Shown here in pieces: positions 51,098 to 61,353 of a stretch of DNA of 64,000 nucleotides. Positions within the stretch are counted from its first letter, which is position 1. Each line of letters starts with the position of its first letter. Made by a program: the position numbers and the translations under genes. The stretch is taken from assembly GCA_013299115.1 (NCBI GenBank), contig JAAFKA010000012.1:97288-161287 (forward strand). Direction: 5' to 3'. The DNA comes from Cytophagales bacterium. GTDB taxonomy: Bacteria > Bacteroidota > Bacteroidia > Cytophagales > Thermoflexibacteraceae. Below the pieces are notes generated by a model. That model was not told the DNA's origin. It did not search any database and was given only the letters and a program-made list of their open reading frames with translations.

Positions 51098-53119
51098 TTA
51101 TTTTTTCTCTAATCTAATCACTTCTTGGTGTTTGCTCACAATTTTGTCCCAAAAACTTCGCAAATCAGCATAGTTGGCAGGCTCTATTTTGGTAGTTTGC
51201 ACTTTGAGTCGGTGCAAAACAATCAGCTTGTTTTGGTCTTGCAAAATCTCAAATTGATAGGTAAGCAAATTGTCGGCTGTACTAAAAATGGTATTAACAG
51301 GAATTTGTTTTACGCTGTAACCTTTGGGCAACAAATAAGTCAGTTGGTAACTTTCTTGAAAAGGAAACACAAAATCTACAGGGTATTTGCGAGTAGCCTC
51401 TGCAAAAGGATTTGAGGTTTCAGTCAGCCAAGCAAAAGGCTTGATAGTCAAGGAGTTATTTGTAGTTTCGGCTTGTTTGGAGGCTTGCAAAGTAACTTCC
51501 ATTTGCAAAGGCAAGTCTGTTAGCGTATCTCCTTGCAAAGTATAATTAGCAATTCCAATTCCTTTGCCCGCCAACAACAAACTGCGTTGCAAAGCTATTT
51601 CTTTGGTTTGCGTAGCAGCTATTTCTCTACTTTTATAGGCAATATAGCCTGTTTCTTCGGTTGTTGCTTTACCTTCCAAATTGCCATTTTCGGTTAAAGT
51701 CAGCGTAGCTTGCAAGGTTTTGGTGTGGTCGGGTGTTGCCACCAAAGCAACAGTGTACCAGTCTTCTGCCAACACTAAGGCTTTGCCATTCAAGCAGTTT
51801 AAGGGCAGTAGGGTAGGGGAGGAGTAGGGCGAAGTGGCATCGAGTAAATAGGTTTTGGAGTCGGCAATGACCGTCACAATACAATGATTGAGTTTGTTGA
51901 AAATTGGATATTCTGGATTTGCTTTGCCTGTTTCTTTGGAGGCAAGCACCGCAGCATAGCTTTTTAGCCCAGCTTGGCGGCACAAAGCAGCCAACAACCC
52001 ATTGATTTCTGCCGAATTTCCTTTTTTGCTCTGCCAAATAGTTTCGGCTTTTTTGGCATTGGGGAGTCGGCTGTATTCGCCATTCCATTTCACTTGGCTT
52101 TGCACATAACCAAAAATAGCTGTTAGTTTGGCAGTTTCACTTTGGTTTTCGGCTGTTCCCAAAATAGTGAGCAGGGCTTGGTCTAAGCCATTGGTTTTGC
52201 GAAAAAAATCTATGGTTTTGTCCTCTTTTTTAATTTCGGTATAGATAGTTTTCCAATCGGCAGGAACTTTTTGGCGACTCGGCATCCACGAAAACTTAAA
52301 ACTTTCTAAGGCAAACTCCATTTTAGGCATCACATTGGCAGGATTTTCCATAAAAGGCAGGGGCTGAAAAGCAGGCAAGTCTTGCATAGCCCACCGATTG
52401 GTGTAAATGTCCACCGTTTCCAACCTTCCGCTAAACCCAAAATAGTCTTGAATGGTCTTTTTTTCGTCTAAGGCATATTTTTCGTAGCCTTGCACAAATT
52501 GGTTGTAACTAAAATATTCAGGAATTTTTACTTCGTATTCACTCCAACGCACAGGAATTGATTTTTGGAAATCCCAACCTTGCAAGTTGAAAATATAGTC
52601 TGAACTTATTTTGTAACGGTATTCAATCACTGCCCCCACTTCGCAATAGGGCATCACAAAACGGGTAAGCTGCACATCAGGCGTAGGTTTTACCAAAAAC
52701 ATATCTTGCGACTCCAAAGCATAACGAACAATTTTGCCATCTTTTAACAGGTGTGTATAACCTTCCAAAGTTTCCAAGACTTCTATTTGCTCACTGTTTT
52801 TGGGCTTGTAAATAGGAATTTCTACTTTTGTCCACGACGCACCCGCAGCCGACAAAATTTTTATTCTCACGTGCCTTTCGTGTATCAGTTTCATACCTTT
52901 ATAGTCTGAATACCAATAAGATACACCTTTTTCGTATAGCACAAAGGCTTCTGCTTTTGGGTCGGCAGGGTAGGTGGTCATAGCCAATTCGTCTTGATTG
53001 ACCTTGCCAAACTGCACAACAGGAGAAGTGGTTTGGGCAAAAACTTTGGTAGTCATTGCCACCAAAATTATATTGATAAAGAGAAAAAAACGAAATGCAA
53101 AAGCAAGAAATGAATACAT
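51098..53119 (-). CDS. DUF3857 and transglutaminase-like exported protein
   Basis: A Bacteroidota family of periplasmic proteins. A signal peptide (MYSFLAFAFRFFLFINIILV...FAQ) is followed by a DUF3857 domain (about 50-230), with MPYCEVGAVIEYRYKI, and a transglutaminase-like core (about 270-420) in which KKGNSAEINGLLAALCRQAGL holds the nucleophile position: here AEINGLL replaces the usual CxxxxxL Cys site (GDCKDK in relatives), while a His lies in LNHCIVTV and Asp in LLDATSPY. A DUF3858-like beta domain ends it. The Cys change suggests a non-catalytic core. The frame extends two codons further to 53125. Confidence 0.8.
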   Translation of the reverse strand: MYSFLAFAFRFFLFINIILVAMTTKVFAQTTSPVVQFGKVNQDELAMTTYPADPKAEAFVLYEKGVSYWYSDYKGMKLIHERHVRIKILSAAGASWTKVEIPIYKPKNSEQIEVLETLEGYTHLLKDGKIVRYALESQDMFLVKPTPDVQLTRFVMPYCEVGAVIEYRYKISSDYIFNLQGWDFQKSIPVRWSEYEVKIPEYFSYNQFVQGYEKYALDEKKTIQDYFGFSGRLETVDIYTNRWAMQDLPAFQPLPFMENPANVMPKMEFALESFKFSWMPSRQKVPADWKTIYTEIKKEDKTIDFFRKTNGLDQALLTILGTAENQSETAKLTAIFGYVQSQVKWNGEYSRLPNAKKAETIWQSKKGNSAEINGLLAALCRQAGLKSYAAVLASKETGKANPEYPIFNKLNHCIVTVIADSKTYLLDATSPYSSPTLLPLNCLNGKALVLAEDWYTVALVATPDHTKTLQATLTLTENGNLEGKATTEETGYIAYKSREIAATQTKEIALQRSLLLAGKGIGIANYTLQGDTLTDLPLQMEVTLQASKQAETTNNSLTIKPFAWLTETSNPFAEATRKYPVDFVFPFQESYQLTYLLPKGYSVKQIPVNTIFSTADNLLTYQFEILQDQNKLIVLHRLKVQTTKIEPANYADLRSFWDKIVSKHQEVIRLEKK

Positions 53120-53210
53120 GAACAATAAGGTTTTTATGACAAAACAGCCAACAATCTATAAAGTTTTAGAAACTTTGAGAAATTATTGAGGATTTAGATT
53201 TTTAATACAT

Positions 53211-53300
53211 TAGAGGTTATTACGATAATTTTTGATATATCTGATTATCAGACTTATCCGACACCTTTGAGGTGTCGGATAATTAGGTTCAATTACTTAT
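53211..53300. repeat. Composite of two repeat families, with 33-bp palindrome
   Basis: 53211-53226 is the 16-mer TAGAGGTTATTACGAT of the element at 4367. 53252-53284 is a 33-bp palindrome (CTTATCCGACACCT, loop TTG, complement). The run TAATTAGGTTCAATTACTTAT after it matches that after the copy at 7628. The gap 53126-53421 holds these and no gene. Confidence 0.85.
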
Positions 53301-53421
53301 TAATAAAAGTAACCTCTTATACGAATTTTGCGACCCCTGCCCAAAAAAACAGCAATTTATTTGTAAAAGTAAGTTACAACCAATATATTGCTGTTATCAT
53401 TCACATTTTTTATTATTTGCT

Positions 53422-55671
53422 ATGTCCCTCATCAAAAATTTGCGGATAACCAACGGGGTTTTTTGGGTAGAAATAGAGGACGCAGACCTGCGAATTTTGT
53501 GCGGGTGTCCTGCCGACTCGGTCAAACATCTGAAAAAACGAGGGTACATAGAGGAAGTGCAAAAAGGGGCTATCTCCTGCGAAACAGGCCCCAATGCCGT
53601 TTTGTTGTCTGATGTGTTGATACAAAACGGAATGTTTGCCAACCTAACAGAGTTTCCTGTCTTGCAAATGCTCTACTTGCAAGGTATGATTATACCCAAT
53701 CACCCCAGCAACACAGGGCTGAAACCTTTGCTCATAGGCTCGGAGGAGTCTGTCAATTCGCAGATGGAATATATTTTTCGGGGCAATTATGGTTTGATAA
53801 GCAAAGAGGAAATTATGGCATCGGGCATAAGCGAGGAAATGGCGGAGGAAATGATGCAAATTAAACTGTTTTTTGCTTTTGGCAAAATCAGCACACCGCA
53901 AAACTTGTTAGACCGCAGAATAGTCTATGACGAGCCAATGGAACTCCGAAATGGCGTTTTTATCCGCCGTTTGCGAATGAATGTGTATGAAATTAGTTAC
54001 AAAGACGAAAAAACTACGGTCAATCTCAACCTTGCTCCTCACGAAAAATATGAAGCCCCTTTTCAGTTGGGCTACCAATTTATCAAACGTGAATATTTTG
54101 CTGTGGTTCACGCAGGCGAAGGCGACGGCTGGGATATTCACCGCCCTTGTATGTCCAGCGTCATCATTTTTCAGGGCAAAATCTACCTCATCGATGCAGG
54201 ACCCAATATTTTGACCACCTTAAATTATTTGGGGATTAGTGTCAATGAAATTGAAGGTTTGTTTCACACCCACGTACATGACGACCATTTTGCGGGTTTG
54301 ACTACCCTCATTCGCACCGATAGAAAGCTAAAATACCACGCCACGCCTTTGGTTAGGCACTCTGTTACTAAAAAATTGTGTGCCTTGATGTCTATCAAAG
54401 AAAATAACTTTTCCAATTTCTTTGAGATTTGCGATATGCCCTTCGATGAGTGGACAAATGTAGATGGGTTGCACGTGATGCCTGTTTATTCGCCTCACCC
54501 CGTAGAAACCAACTGCTTTATTTTCAAGGCGGAGTGGGCAAATGACGACAAAACTTACATTCATTTGGCAGATACCACGTCCTTTGAGGTCTTAGACCGA
54601 ATGGCAGGACAAGGCAAAAATCCTGCTGCAAAACCTGCTATTAGTGTGGCGAAGTGTGAAAAAATCAAGCAATTATATCTCCAAAAAGCACACCTCAAAA
54701 AGATAGACGTAGGCGGCGGCATGATTCATGGCAATGCCTCCGACTTTAAAGAAGATACTTCGCACAAAATTGTGTTGGCACACACCAACAAACCTTTGAC
54801 TATGCAGCAAAGAGAAATAGGCTCTTCGGCTGCTTTTGGCATGGTCGATGTCTTGATTCCTGCCAACCATTTTTACAACTATACCTTAGAGGCTGCTTTC
54901 AATTACTTGTGCTTTTATTTCCCCAATGCACCGTTGTACGATATTCATTATTTGCTCAATCACCCCATCCAAAACTTCAATGTAGGGTCTATTTTGTTCA
55001 AAAAAGACAATGTAAGTGATTGTGTTTACTTGTTATTGACAGGTGCTGTGGAGTACACCGACTCTGCACAAGGCAGACAGCACACTTTTTATGCAGGGTC
55101 TTTGATAGGTTTTTATGCAGGTTATTTGGGCAAAAATGCCTTAGAAACCTATTGGGCAGCCAGCAATCTGCAAGTCTTGCGTTTGCCAGCCGATGCCTAT
55201 AATGAATTTGTGTTACGCAACAATTTGTATGCGGAACTCAAAAAATTGGAAGACTACATTCTTTTTTTGCAAGAAACATGGCTATTTGGAGAAGTTGTAT
55301 CTTTTCCTATCCTTACCAAAATAGCCCGACTGATGCAACGGATTTGGTTTGAGCCTACCATTTCGCTATACACCAAACAAACCAATGATTTACACCTTAT
55401 AGTAGAGGGCAAAGTAGAAATTTGGCATGGCACGCAATTAGTGGAAACCTTAGAAAAAGGTGATTTTTTTGGTGGCGAATTTGAGTTATTTGGCGACTAC
55501 GTAAATTTCGAAATACGTATGCTAAAACATACCAATTTTTACACCATTTCTACCGCAGAACTTGGCGAAATTCCTATTGTTTTTTGGAAACTATTAGAAA
55601 CTTACGAAAAAAGGTACAAAAAGGCAGGAAAAACAGAGCCAAGCCCTTTCAGAAAACCTGTGTTGGTGTGA
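53422..55671 (+). CDS. Metallo-beta-lactamase-fold protein with two cyclic-nucleotide-binding domains
   Basis: A 749-residue cytoplasmic protein. Residues about 215-500 form a metallo-beta-lactamase-type hydrolase with HTHVHDDHFAG (282-292), a second-metal Asp in IHLADTTS and further His residues (GGGMIHGN, LAHTNKP). Residues about 515-620 and 635-730 look like cNMP-binding domains: ILFKKDNVSDCVYLLLTGAVEY, and ISLYTKQTNDLHLIVEGKVEIWH with GDFFGGEFEL. The N-terminal 200 residues are not recognised. It resembles proteins described as cyclic-nucleotide-responsive phosphodiesterases. Whether it hydrolyses cAMP/cGMP is inference. Confidence 0.8.
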   Translation: MSLIKNLRITNGVFWVEIEDADLRILCGCPADSVKHLKKRGYIEEVQKGAISCETGPNAVLLSDVLIQNGMFANLTEFPVLQMLYLQGMIIPNHPSNTGLKPLLIGSEESVNSQMEYIFRGNYGLISKEEIMASGISEEMAEEMMQIKLFFAFGKISTPQNLLDRRIVYDEPMELRNGVFIRRLRMNVYEISYKDEKTTVNLNLAPHEKYEAPFQLGYQFIKREYFAVVHAGEGDGWDIHRPCMSSVIIFQGKIYLIDAGPNILTTLNYLGISVNEIEGLFHTHVHDDHFAGLTTLIRTDRKLKYHATPLVRHSVTKKLCALMSIKENNFSNFFEICDMPFDEWTNVDGLHVMPVYSPHPVETNCFIFKAEWANDDKTYIHLADTTSFEVLDRMAGQGKNPAAKPAISVAKCEKIKQLYLQKAHLKKIDVGGGMIHGNASDFKEDTSHKIVLAHTNKPLTMQQREIGSSAAFGMVDVLIPANHFYNYTLEAAFNYLCFYFPNAPLYDIHYLLNHPIQNFNVGSILFKKDNVSDCVYLLLTGAVEYTDSAQGRQHTFYAGSLIGFYAGYLGKNALETYWAASNLQVLRLPADAYNEFVLRNNLYAELKKLEDYILFLQETWLFGEVVSFPILTKIARLMQRIWFEPTISLYTKQTNDLHLIVEGKVEIWHGTQLVETLEKGDFFGGEFELFGDYVNFEIRMLKHTNFYTISTAELGEIPIVFWKLLETYEKRYKKAGKTEPSPFRKPVLV

Positions 55672-55703
55672 TTTTGGTACTGAATGGTACAAACTATAAA
55701 AAT

Positions 55704-56075
55704 ATGAAAATTATTCTTTCGTTTTTAGCCTTGTTATGCTGTGTAAATTGCTTTGCACAAGAAAACAAAGACCTCAAGCTAACTGGCAAGTTGCTCGAAA
55801 AGCAATGGTCTAAAAGTGCAGCCAGTTATTGTGCGCAAGGTAGCAATTATTTTGTGTTGGAAACCACCAACCAAAGCTATGTTTTAGACACTGAAACAGC
55901 CGAAAAATGTGGGGCAAAGCAATATATCGACAAAAAAGTAGCCCTACGCGGCAAATTGACTTTGCGTAAAATTACGAACACCAATCCAATGGAGCAAAAA
56001 CCTGTTACTTTGGGTGATAACTCCACATACAGTTGTGAAATAGTAGTAGTGAAAAAAATAGAAAGTTTGAAGTAA
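55704..56075 (+). CDS. Small exported protein, unknown function
   Basis: 123 residues. The start at 55704 begins with a clean signal peptide (MKIILSFLALLCCVNCFAQ). The mature part has an OB-like pattern (LTGKLLEKQW, YIDKKVALRGKLTLRK) and three Cys. It lies 32 bases after the MBL-cNMP gene stop, so the two likely share a transcript. The in-frame extension to 55584 would overlap that gene and is not used. Confidence 0.7.
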   Translation: MKIILSFLALLCCVNCFAQENKDLKLTGKLLEKQWSKSAASYCAQGSNYFVLETTNQSYVLDTETAEKCGAKQYIDKKVALRGKLTLRKITNTNPMEQKPVTLGDNSTYSCEIVVVKKIESLK

Positions 56076-56258
56076 CTTTTTTAATGCTTTTAAACTCAAG
56101 ACTTTATGAAAACCGTATAATTTATCGTAATAACCTATAATTAAAAACCTGTTAGATTTTTGGAACTAAGCTAACAAAAACGTAAGACGCAAAAAACTTT
56201 ATTTTGAGAACATTAAAAGCCAATTATTTATAACAATCTTCATACGCATCATACAAAT

Positions 56259-57272
56259 ATGCACATCATACAAAAATTCATAGCAGATTTTCCTGCCCAG
56301 TTGACCGATGCCATAGCTTATGGCGAAAAAATAGAAGTGAAATACCAAGCTTCCGAAATTCGCAATATTGTCATTGCAGGATTAGGCGGGTCGGGCATTG
56401 GTGGTAGTTTGGTCAAAAGTCTTATCAACCAAGAACTCAAAGTGCCTTTGGAAGTGATAAAAGGCTACGATTTGCCAGCGTATGTAAACAGTGGCACTTT
56501 GCTCATTGCCTCGTCTTACTCTGGCAATACGGAGGAAACTCTGTTAGTGGTGGAGGCTGCCCGCCGATGCAATGCCAAAATAGCTTGCATAACTTCGGGA
56601 GGAAAACTCTTGCAATTAGCAACGGAAGAAGGTTTTGATACTGCCCCTATTCCTGTTACAGAGCCTATTTGCCCTCGTGCCAATTTGGGCTACTCCTTAG
56701 TGCAGTTGCTCTATTTGCTGATGAAATACAGGTTGATTGGTAGCCAATATGAAAGACAGTTGCAAGACGGGTTAAGCCTTATCAAAAATCAAAAATTTAG
56801 TATAGAATCAGAAGCAAGCAAAATAGCAAGCCGTTTGGAAGACAAACTACCAATTATTTACTGCGATGAAATTTTTGGGGCTTTGGCTGTTCGTTTTCAG
56901 CAACAAATCAACGAAAATTCCAAGCAATTTGCCCATGTGAATGTGTTTCCAGAAATGAATCACAATGAGTTAGTTGGTTGGGTGTTTCCAAAAAGTGTAC
57001 TCAAAGAAAGTGTAGTTTTGTTGTTGCAATCTTCGTTTAATCACCCTCGCAACACGAAACGTATGGAAATTTGTACACCTATTTTCAACAAGTTGGCTAC
57101 TGATGTGCTGAATATAGAGGCAAAAGGTGATTCTTTGCTCGAACAATTTATCTACCTTATCCACCTCACCGATTGGATTTCCTTCGAATTAGCCAACCGA
57201 AACAAGGTCGATGCCTTTGAGATTGATGTGATTAATTTGCTCAAAAATGAATTGGCGAAGGTGAATGTTTAG
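56259..57272 (+). CDS. Bifunctional phosphoglucose/phosphomannose isomerase
   Basis: Interconverts glucose-6-P or mannose-6-P with fructose-6-P. It has two SIS domains. GLGGSGIGGSLVKSL is the N-terminal sugar-phosphate loop, and SYSGNTEETL is the signature Ser/Thr motif. ENSKQFAHVNVFPEMNHNELVGW is the family's active-site segment with the catalytic Glu and His. Length 337 matches the archaeal/bacterial PGI/PMI family (about 300-340). It is unrelated in sequence to classical Pgi. Confidence 0.92.
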   Translation: MHIIQKFIADFPAQLTDAIAYGEKIEVKYQASEIRNIVIAGLGGSGIGGSLVKSLINQELKVPLEVIKGYDLPAYVNSGTLLIASSYSGNTEETLLVVEAARRCNAKIACITSGGKLLQLATEEGFDTAPIPVTEPICPRANLGYSLVQLLYLLMKYRLIGSQYERQLQDGLSLIKNQKFSIESEASKIASRLEDKLPIIYCDEIFGALAVRFQQQINENSKQFAHVNVFPEMNHNELVGWVFPKSVLKESVVLLLQSSFNHPRNTKRMEICTPIFNKLATDVLNIEAKGDSLLEQFIYLIHLTDWISFELANRNKVDAFEIDVINLLKNELAKVNV

Positions 57273-57295
57273 GTCTAATATTGATAAAAATTCTT

Positions 57296-57323
57296 CATAG
57301 CATTGAGTTATCTCAATGCTATG
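57296..57323. terminator. Hairpin between convergent genes
   Basis: CATAGCATTGAG, loop TTAT, exact 12-base complement. It lies between stops at 57272 (+) and 57334 (-). The T-run is weak, so the call is less sure. Confidence 0.55.
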
Positions 57324-57333
57324 TTAACAGTTC

Positions 57334-58224
57334 CTAATAATCTGCCCCGTCTTTTATTATCCTACGCACTTTGCGAGTGGAGCCGCCAAAAGGCACATAA
57401 AACCGCAAATTAATGGCATGACGATTGATATTATTATCTTTAAAAGAACCTAATAAAAAAGTATAACTATAAGCTAAATGAATGGTAAAGTCGTCATAAT
57501 GGGTTAAACGTGCAGAGCTAATCCCTAACATGGGACGAAAACCAGGAACTACTTTATTAAAATCTGTGATGGCTACTAAGCCTGCCCCATAAACGGCTAT
57601 GTCTTCTGACCAAAAATTGACATTCAACCCATAATGTCCACTCCATGTAGATGTTTCTATGCCTGCTCCTGCTGCATAAAACACATTGTTCCACTCAAAT
57701 TTGGCATTGGCAATGCCCAAATGAAAATAACTATTCTGAAATTGTTGCAAACCTGCGGTAATACCCCAACTTTTGCGAATGGTTTTGATTTCTCTGGTGT
57801 CTATAAAAGTGTTGTCGTCAAGCCCACAAATTTTGTAGGTTTCTATAAAAGTATCATCAGTAGGTTTTGCCCCTTCGTCGAGCAAGGTGAGACTGTCTTC
57901 GCTGAGGTAAGCTATTTTGAGAGTTTTGTATTTGCCTCCGCTTGATTTTCGCAACTCCAAAAGGTCACCGTTGAGTTTCCAACTTCCTTCTTTGTTGAGG
58001 TCGGTAGAGAGAAATCTATTATCTCCTGTGATTTCTATGTATTCGCCTTGACAATCTCGTACCCTAAAAATGGTGTCATACACATTGGCGTTTTTCTGGA
58101 TAAACAAGGACAAACCCCATCTTTTGCCCACCAAAAGTTGTTTAAAGTCCTTATTTTGAGCATAAGCTGGCAAAACAGCCCCAAAAAAGGCAAAAAGATG
58201 TATCAATAAGATAATAAGACGCAT
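57334..58224 (-). CDS. Exported protein, probable outer-membrane beta-barrel domain
   Basis: 296 residues. A signal peptide ending AYAQ is followed by a lipocalin-like beta domain (KEGSWKLNGDLLELRK, about 25-125), then alternating aromatic strands (FHLGIANAKFEWNNVFYAAGAG, YGLNVNFW) that look like an eight-strand outer-membrane barrel, ending in a charged tail. No family name is recognised. It stands between two convergent or independent units. Confidence 0.65.
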   Translation of the reverse strand: MRLIILLIHLFAFFGAVLPAYAQNKDFKQLLVGKRWGLSLFIQKNANVYDTIFRVRDCQGEYIEITGDNRFLSTDLNKEGSWKLNGDLLELRKSSGGKYKTLKIAYLSEDSLTLLDEGAKPTDDTFIETYKICGLDDNTFIDTREIKTIRKSWGITAGLQQFQNSYFHLGIANAKFEWNNVFYAAGAGIETSTWSGHYGLNVNFWSEDIAVYGAGLVAITDFNKVVPGFRPMLGISSARLTHYDDFTIHLAYSYTFLLGSFKDNNINRHAINLRFYVPFGGSTRKVRRIIKDGADY

Positions 58225-58355
58225 AATAAATGAATAATTAATTGATTTAGTTGTAAGTTTTTATTTTAGATACTAATATTTTGTCATTCTGACTGTCAAA
58301 TAATCATAGTTAGATTTTTTGTCATACTCAGAATAAGAACTATTGGTTACATTTT

Positions 58356-60770
58356 TTACCTTAAATTCACTATCGTAACCCCTGCACCGCCTCGGTCTGC
58401 GTGTTCGTCTTGCACACTGCCCACTTCCTTGTATTTGCGGAGGTGTTCTCTTATCACATTTCGCAACACGCCATTGCCTGTGCCATGCACAATGCGGAGT
58501 TCTTGGTAACTCAACATAATAGCATTGTCTATAAATTGTGTGATTTTTGGCAATACTTCCTCCACTCGGTTGCCCCTCACGTCTATTTCAAAGGTAAAGT
58601 GCGACATTTTTTCATTCAGGTTAATGCCATTTGGATTGCGGTTTTGCACAAAACTGTCTTGCTGCCTAAACTCTTTGCGTTTGATTTTGACTAATCTGTT
58701 GAGTTTGATGTTAGATTTCAGTTCGCCAATGGCAACTGTTGCATCTTTTTTGTTGATACTCAAAACTCTGCCCACTGTTTGCGTGTCTATCAACTTCACA
58801 TAATCTCCTTCTTGAATAACTCCGCCTAATTCAGTTATTTCCTCGCTATCTTCCTCATTTTGAGGAGTTTGCAAAACTATTAATTCAGGTTTTAAGGTCT
58901 GTTTGTAGTCGTCCAATTCCTTGCGAACTTGCTTGGTGGTGTCTTTGTCGGCAGCACTTTCTTTGATACTTCTGATGGCAGCTTCTATTTTTTGGTTTGC
59001 CTCCCGCACCACTTGCTTTGCTTCCTCTTTTGCCTCGTTAAGTAGTTGTTTGCGGTTTTGGGTAACAAAAGTAGTCAATTTTTGGTACTCTGCTGTCAAT
59101 TTATCGAGGCGGATTTGTTCGTCTTGTACCTCCTTGTTTTTTTGGCGGTAATATTTTTTCTCCACCTCCAAATCTTTCAATAGGCTTTCCATATCTATTT
59201 TGTCCTTGCCAATTTTACTTTTTGCAGCTGTTGTAATTTCTTTGGGCAAGCCTATTTTTTGAGCTATTTCCAAAGCAAAAGAACTGCCCGGTTTGCCTAT
59301 TTCCAACTGAAACAAAGGTTCGAGGTTTTGGGTGTCGAAACGCATAGCCCCGTTTTCAATTCCTGCCGTATTGTCTGCAAAAATTTTCAGGTTAGTAAAG
59401 TGCGTGGTAATGACCCCAAAAAGTAGCTGTTTGTTCATTTTTTCTAAAACAGCTTCGGCAATAGCCCCGCCGAATTGGGGGTCTGTGCCTGTACCAAATT
59501 CGTCTATCAAACACAAAGTTTTGCTATCTCCTGCCAACAAAAAATGTTTCATATTTTTGAGGTGAGAACTGTACGTACTCAAATCATTTTCCAGAGATTG
59601 TTCATCGCCAATGTCGATAAACAACTTGTCGAAAACGCCAGCTTTTGACCCTTCCTCCACAGGAATCAACAGCCCACACTGCCACATATATTGCGTTAAG
59701 CCTACGGTTTTTAGGCAGACGGATTTGCCCCCAGCGTTGGGTCCCGAAATCAATAAAATTCTGTTGTTCGCATCTAACCGCAAACTCAACGGCACAACGG
59801 TTTTGCCTATGCTTTGGAAGTGGTGCAAAAGCAAAGTATGGTAAGCATTTCGCCAATCTATGTAAGGTTGAGCCACTAATTCAGGTTGTATGGCGTTGAT
59901 TTTCAGAGCAAAACGAGCTTTTGCCCTGATAAAATCTATGATGCCCAGCAAACCATAACCTTTTTTGAGTGCAGGCAAATGAGGTCGCAAATAGTTGGTG
60001 AGTTCGGTCAAAATCTTGACTACTTCGTGCCTTTCTGCATACTCCAATTCCCTGATTTCGTTGTTAATATCTAAGGCTTCTTCGGGTTCTATGAAAACTG
60101 TCTGCCCCGAAGATGAGGTATCATGCACAAAACCCTTGATACGTCTTTTGTATTCGGCTGCCAACGGAATAACCATTCTGCCCTCTCTTATGGTAAGGTT
60201 GGCATCATCAGCCACCAAATTTTGGCTTTTCAGTCCCCTCAAAATTGTATCCAAAACCTTGCGGAGTCGGCTTTGCTCACCCAACAAATTGCTGCGAATT
60301 TCTTTGAGTTTGGGCGAAGCATTATCTCTTACTTTGCCTCTGTCGTCTATAATTTGCTCTATTTTTTTCAGCACATTTTTGTCTATCACCACGCCCTCAC
60401 AAAGTTCTTTGAGGTAAGGAAACCTTTTTTCGTCTTTGCCTTTTAAGAAAACCAAACATTGCAGCAAGGTTTGCAACGACAATTTGAGGTCTTGACATTC
60501 AGTTTCGGTCAAAAAAGCATTTTCTATAGCAGCTTTTTGCAGTGCCTCGTTGAGGTCGAAAAAATATTGATTTGGAAATTCCTCACCTTCTACTAAGAGT
60601 TTGCGAAATTCCTCTGCTTGTCCTGTCAATTTTTTTATAACATCGGCTTGGCTCGAAAAACGGATTTTATCGACAAATACTTTGCCTATTGTGCCATTAC
60701 ATTCGTCTTTTATTAATTGCCTTATCTGGTCGAAACCTATTTTTTCTTCGAAATTTTTTGGGTATAACAT
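58356..60770 (-). CDS. mutS2: MutS2: ribosome-rescue/anti-recombination ATPase with Smr domain
   Basis: An ABC-type ATPase of the MutS family without the mismatch-recognition domain. The core and clamp helices are followed by Walker A (GPNAGGKS, about residue 345), Walker B (CLIDEFGTGTDP) and a long coiled coil (KSKIGKDKIDMESLLKDLE). The C-terminal Smr nuclease domain is complete: DVRGNRVEEVL, IVHGTGNGVLR. MutS2 was first linked to suppressing homologous recombination, and in firmicutes acts on collided ribosomes. At 804 residues it is normal. The 131-base gap to the next gene holds nothing clear. Confidence 0.95.
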   Translation of the reverse strand: MLYPKNFEEKIGFDQIRQLIKDECNGTIGKVFVDKIRFSSQADVIKKLTGQAEEFRKLLVEGEEFPNQYFFDLNEALQKAAIENAFLTETECQDLKLSLQTLLQCLVFLKGKDEKRFPYLKELCEGVVIDKNVLKKIEQIIDDRGKVRDNASPKLKEIRSNLLGEQSRLRKVLDTILRGLKSQNLVADDANLTIREGRMVIPLAAEYKRRIKGFVHDTSSSGQTVFIEPEEALDINNEIRELEYAERHEVVKILTELTNYLRPHLPALKKGYGLLGIIDFIRAKARFALKINAIQPELVAQPYIDWRNAYHTLLLHHFQSIGKTVVPLSLRLDANNRILLISGPNAGGKSVCLKTVGLTQYMWQCGLLIPVEEGSKAGVFDKLFIDIGDEQSLENDLSTYSSHLKNMKHFLLAGDSKTLCLIDEFGTGTDPQFGGAIAEAVLEKMNKQLLFGVITTHFTNLKIFADNTAGIENGAMRFDTQNLEPLFQLEIGKPGSSFALEIAQKIGLPKEITTAAKSKIGKDKIDMESLLKDLEVEKKYYRQKNKEVQDEQIRLDKLTAEYQKLTTFVTQNRKQLLNEAKEEAKQVVREANQKIEAAIRSIKESAADKDTTKQVRKELDDYKQTLKPELIVLQTPQNEEDSEEITELGGVIQEGDYVKLIDTQTVGRVLSINKKDATVAIGELKSNIKLNRLVKIKRKEFRQQDSFVQNRNPNGINLNEKMSHFTFEIDVRGNRVEEVLPKITQFIDNAIMLSYQELRIVHGTGNGVLRNVIREHLRKYKEVGSVQDEHADRGGAGVTIVNLR

Positions 60771-61037
60771 ACTAATTTGTTGTAATTGCTAAGTTTAATT
60801 TAACTGCGTTGCACTACGCCATTTATTTTCAAGTCTATAACCTCAACATTTTCCAATCCTTCGCCGTCCACCACTTTTACTGCAATTTTGTGATGCCCTG
60901 CTTTGAATTGGTGGCTTTGCTTGCCTGCTTTGTCAAGCATAATTTCAGGAGTAAAATCCACTCCGTTGTAATGAAAATCCCAAGAAAAAAATTCAATGCC
61001 CACTTCACTTTCGGCTGTTGCCACAAAATTTATTGTA

Positions 61038-61080
61038 ACTCCTTCTGGAGTTTCTCCCCCTTTGGGGGGCTGGGGGGCTT
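61038..61080. repeat. G/C-rich hairpin inside the nuclease part
   Basis: ACTCC...GGAGT and CCCCCTTTGGGGGG form two stems. In frame it encodes EAPQPPKGGETPEG, the same peptide seen in hlyD from 24893-24995. Confidence 0.8.
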
Positions 61081-61353
61081 CCATTTCCACTCGCAAATTT
61101 GGTTTTTTGGCAATAGGCACAATTTCCTCGACTGTTAGCAATTTGATAATAACTTTTTCGTCATTTTTCAACCTTGCCACTTCCTGCACTGCTCCTTTGC
61201 CAAAAGAAAAGGCAATAATAAACCCAACAGGCTTATTTTCGGCTTTATTTTTTTCGTAAGCCAATTTATCAAATCTTTCGCAGGCAGATTTGAAATTGTC
61301 TATCACATTTCGCCCAATGTTATCACTCCGTTTGACTTGGATAGGAGTCCGTA

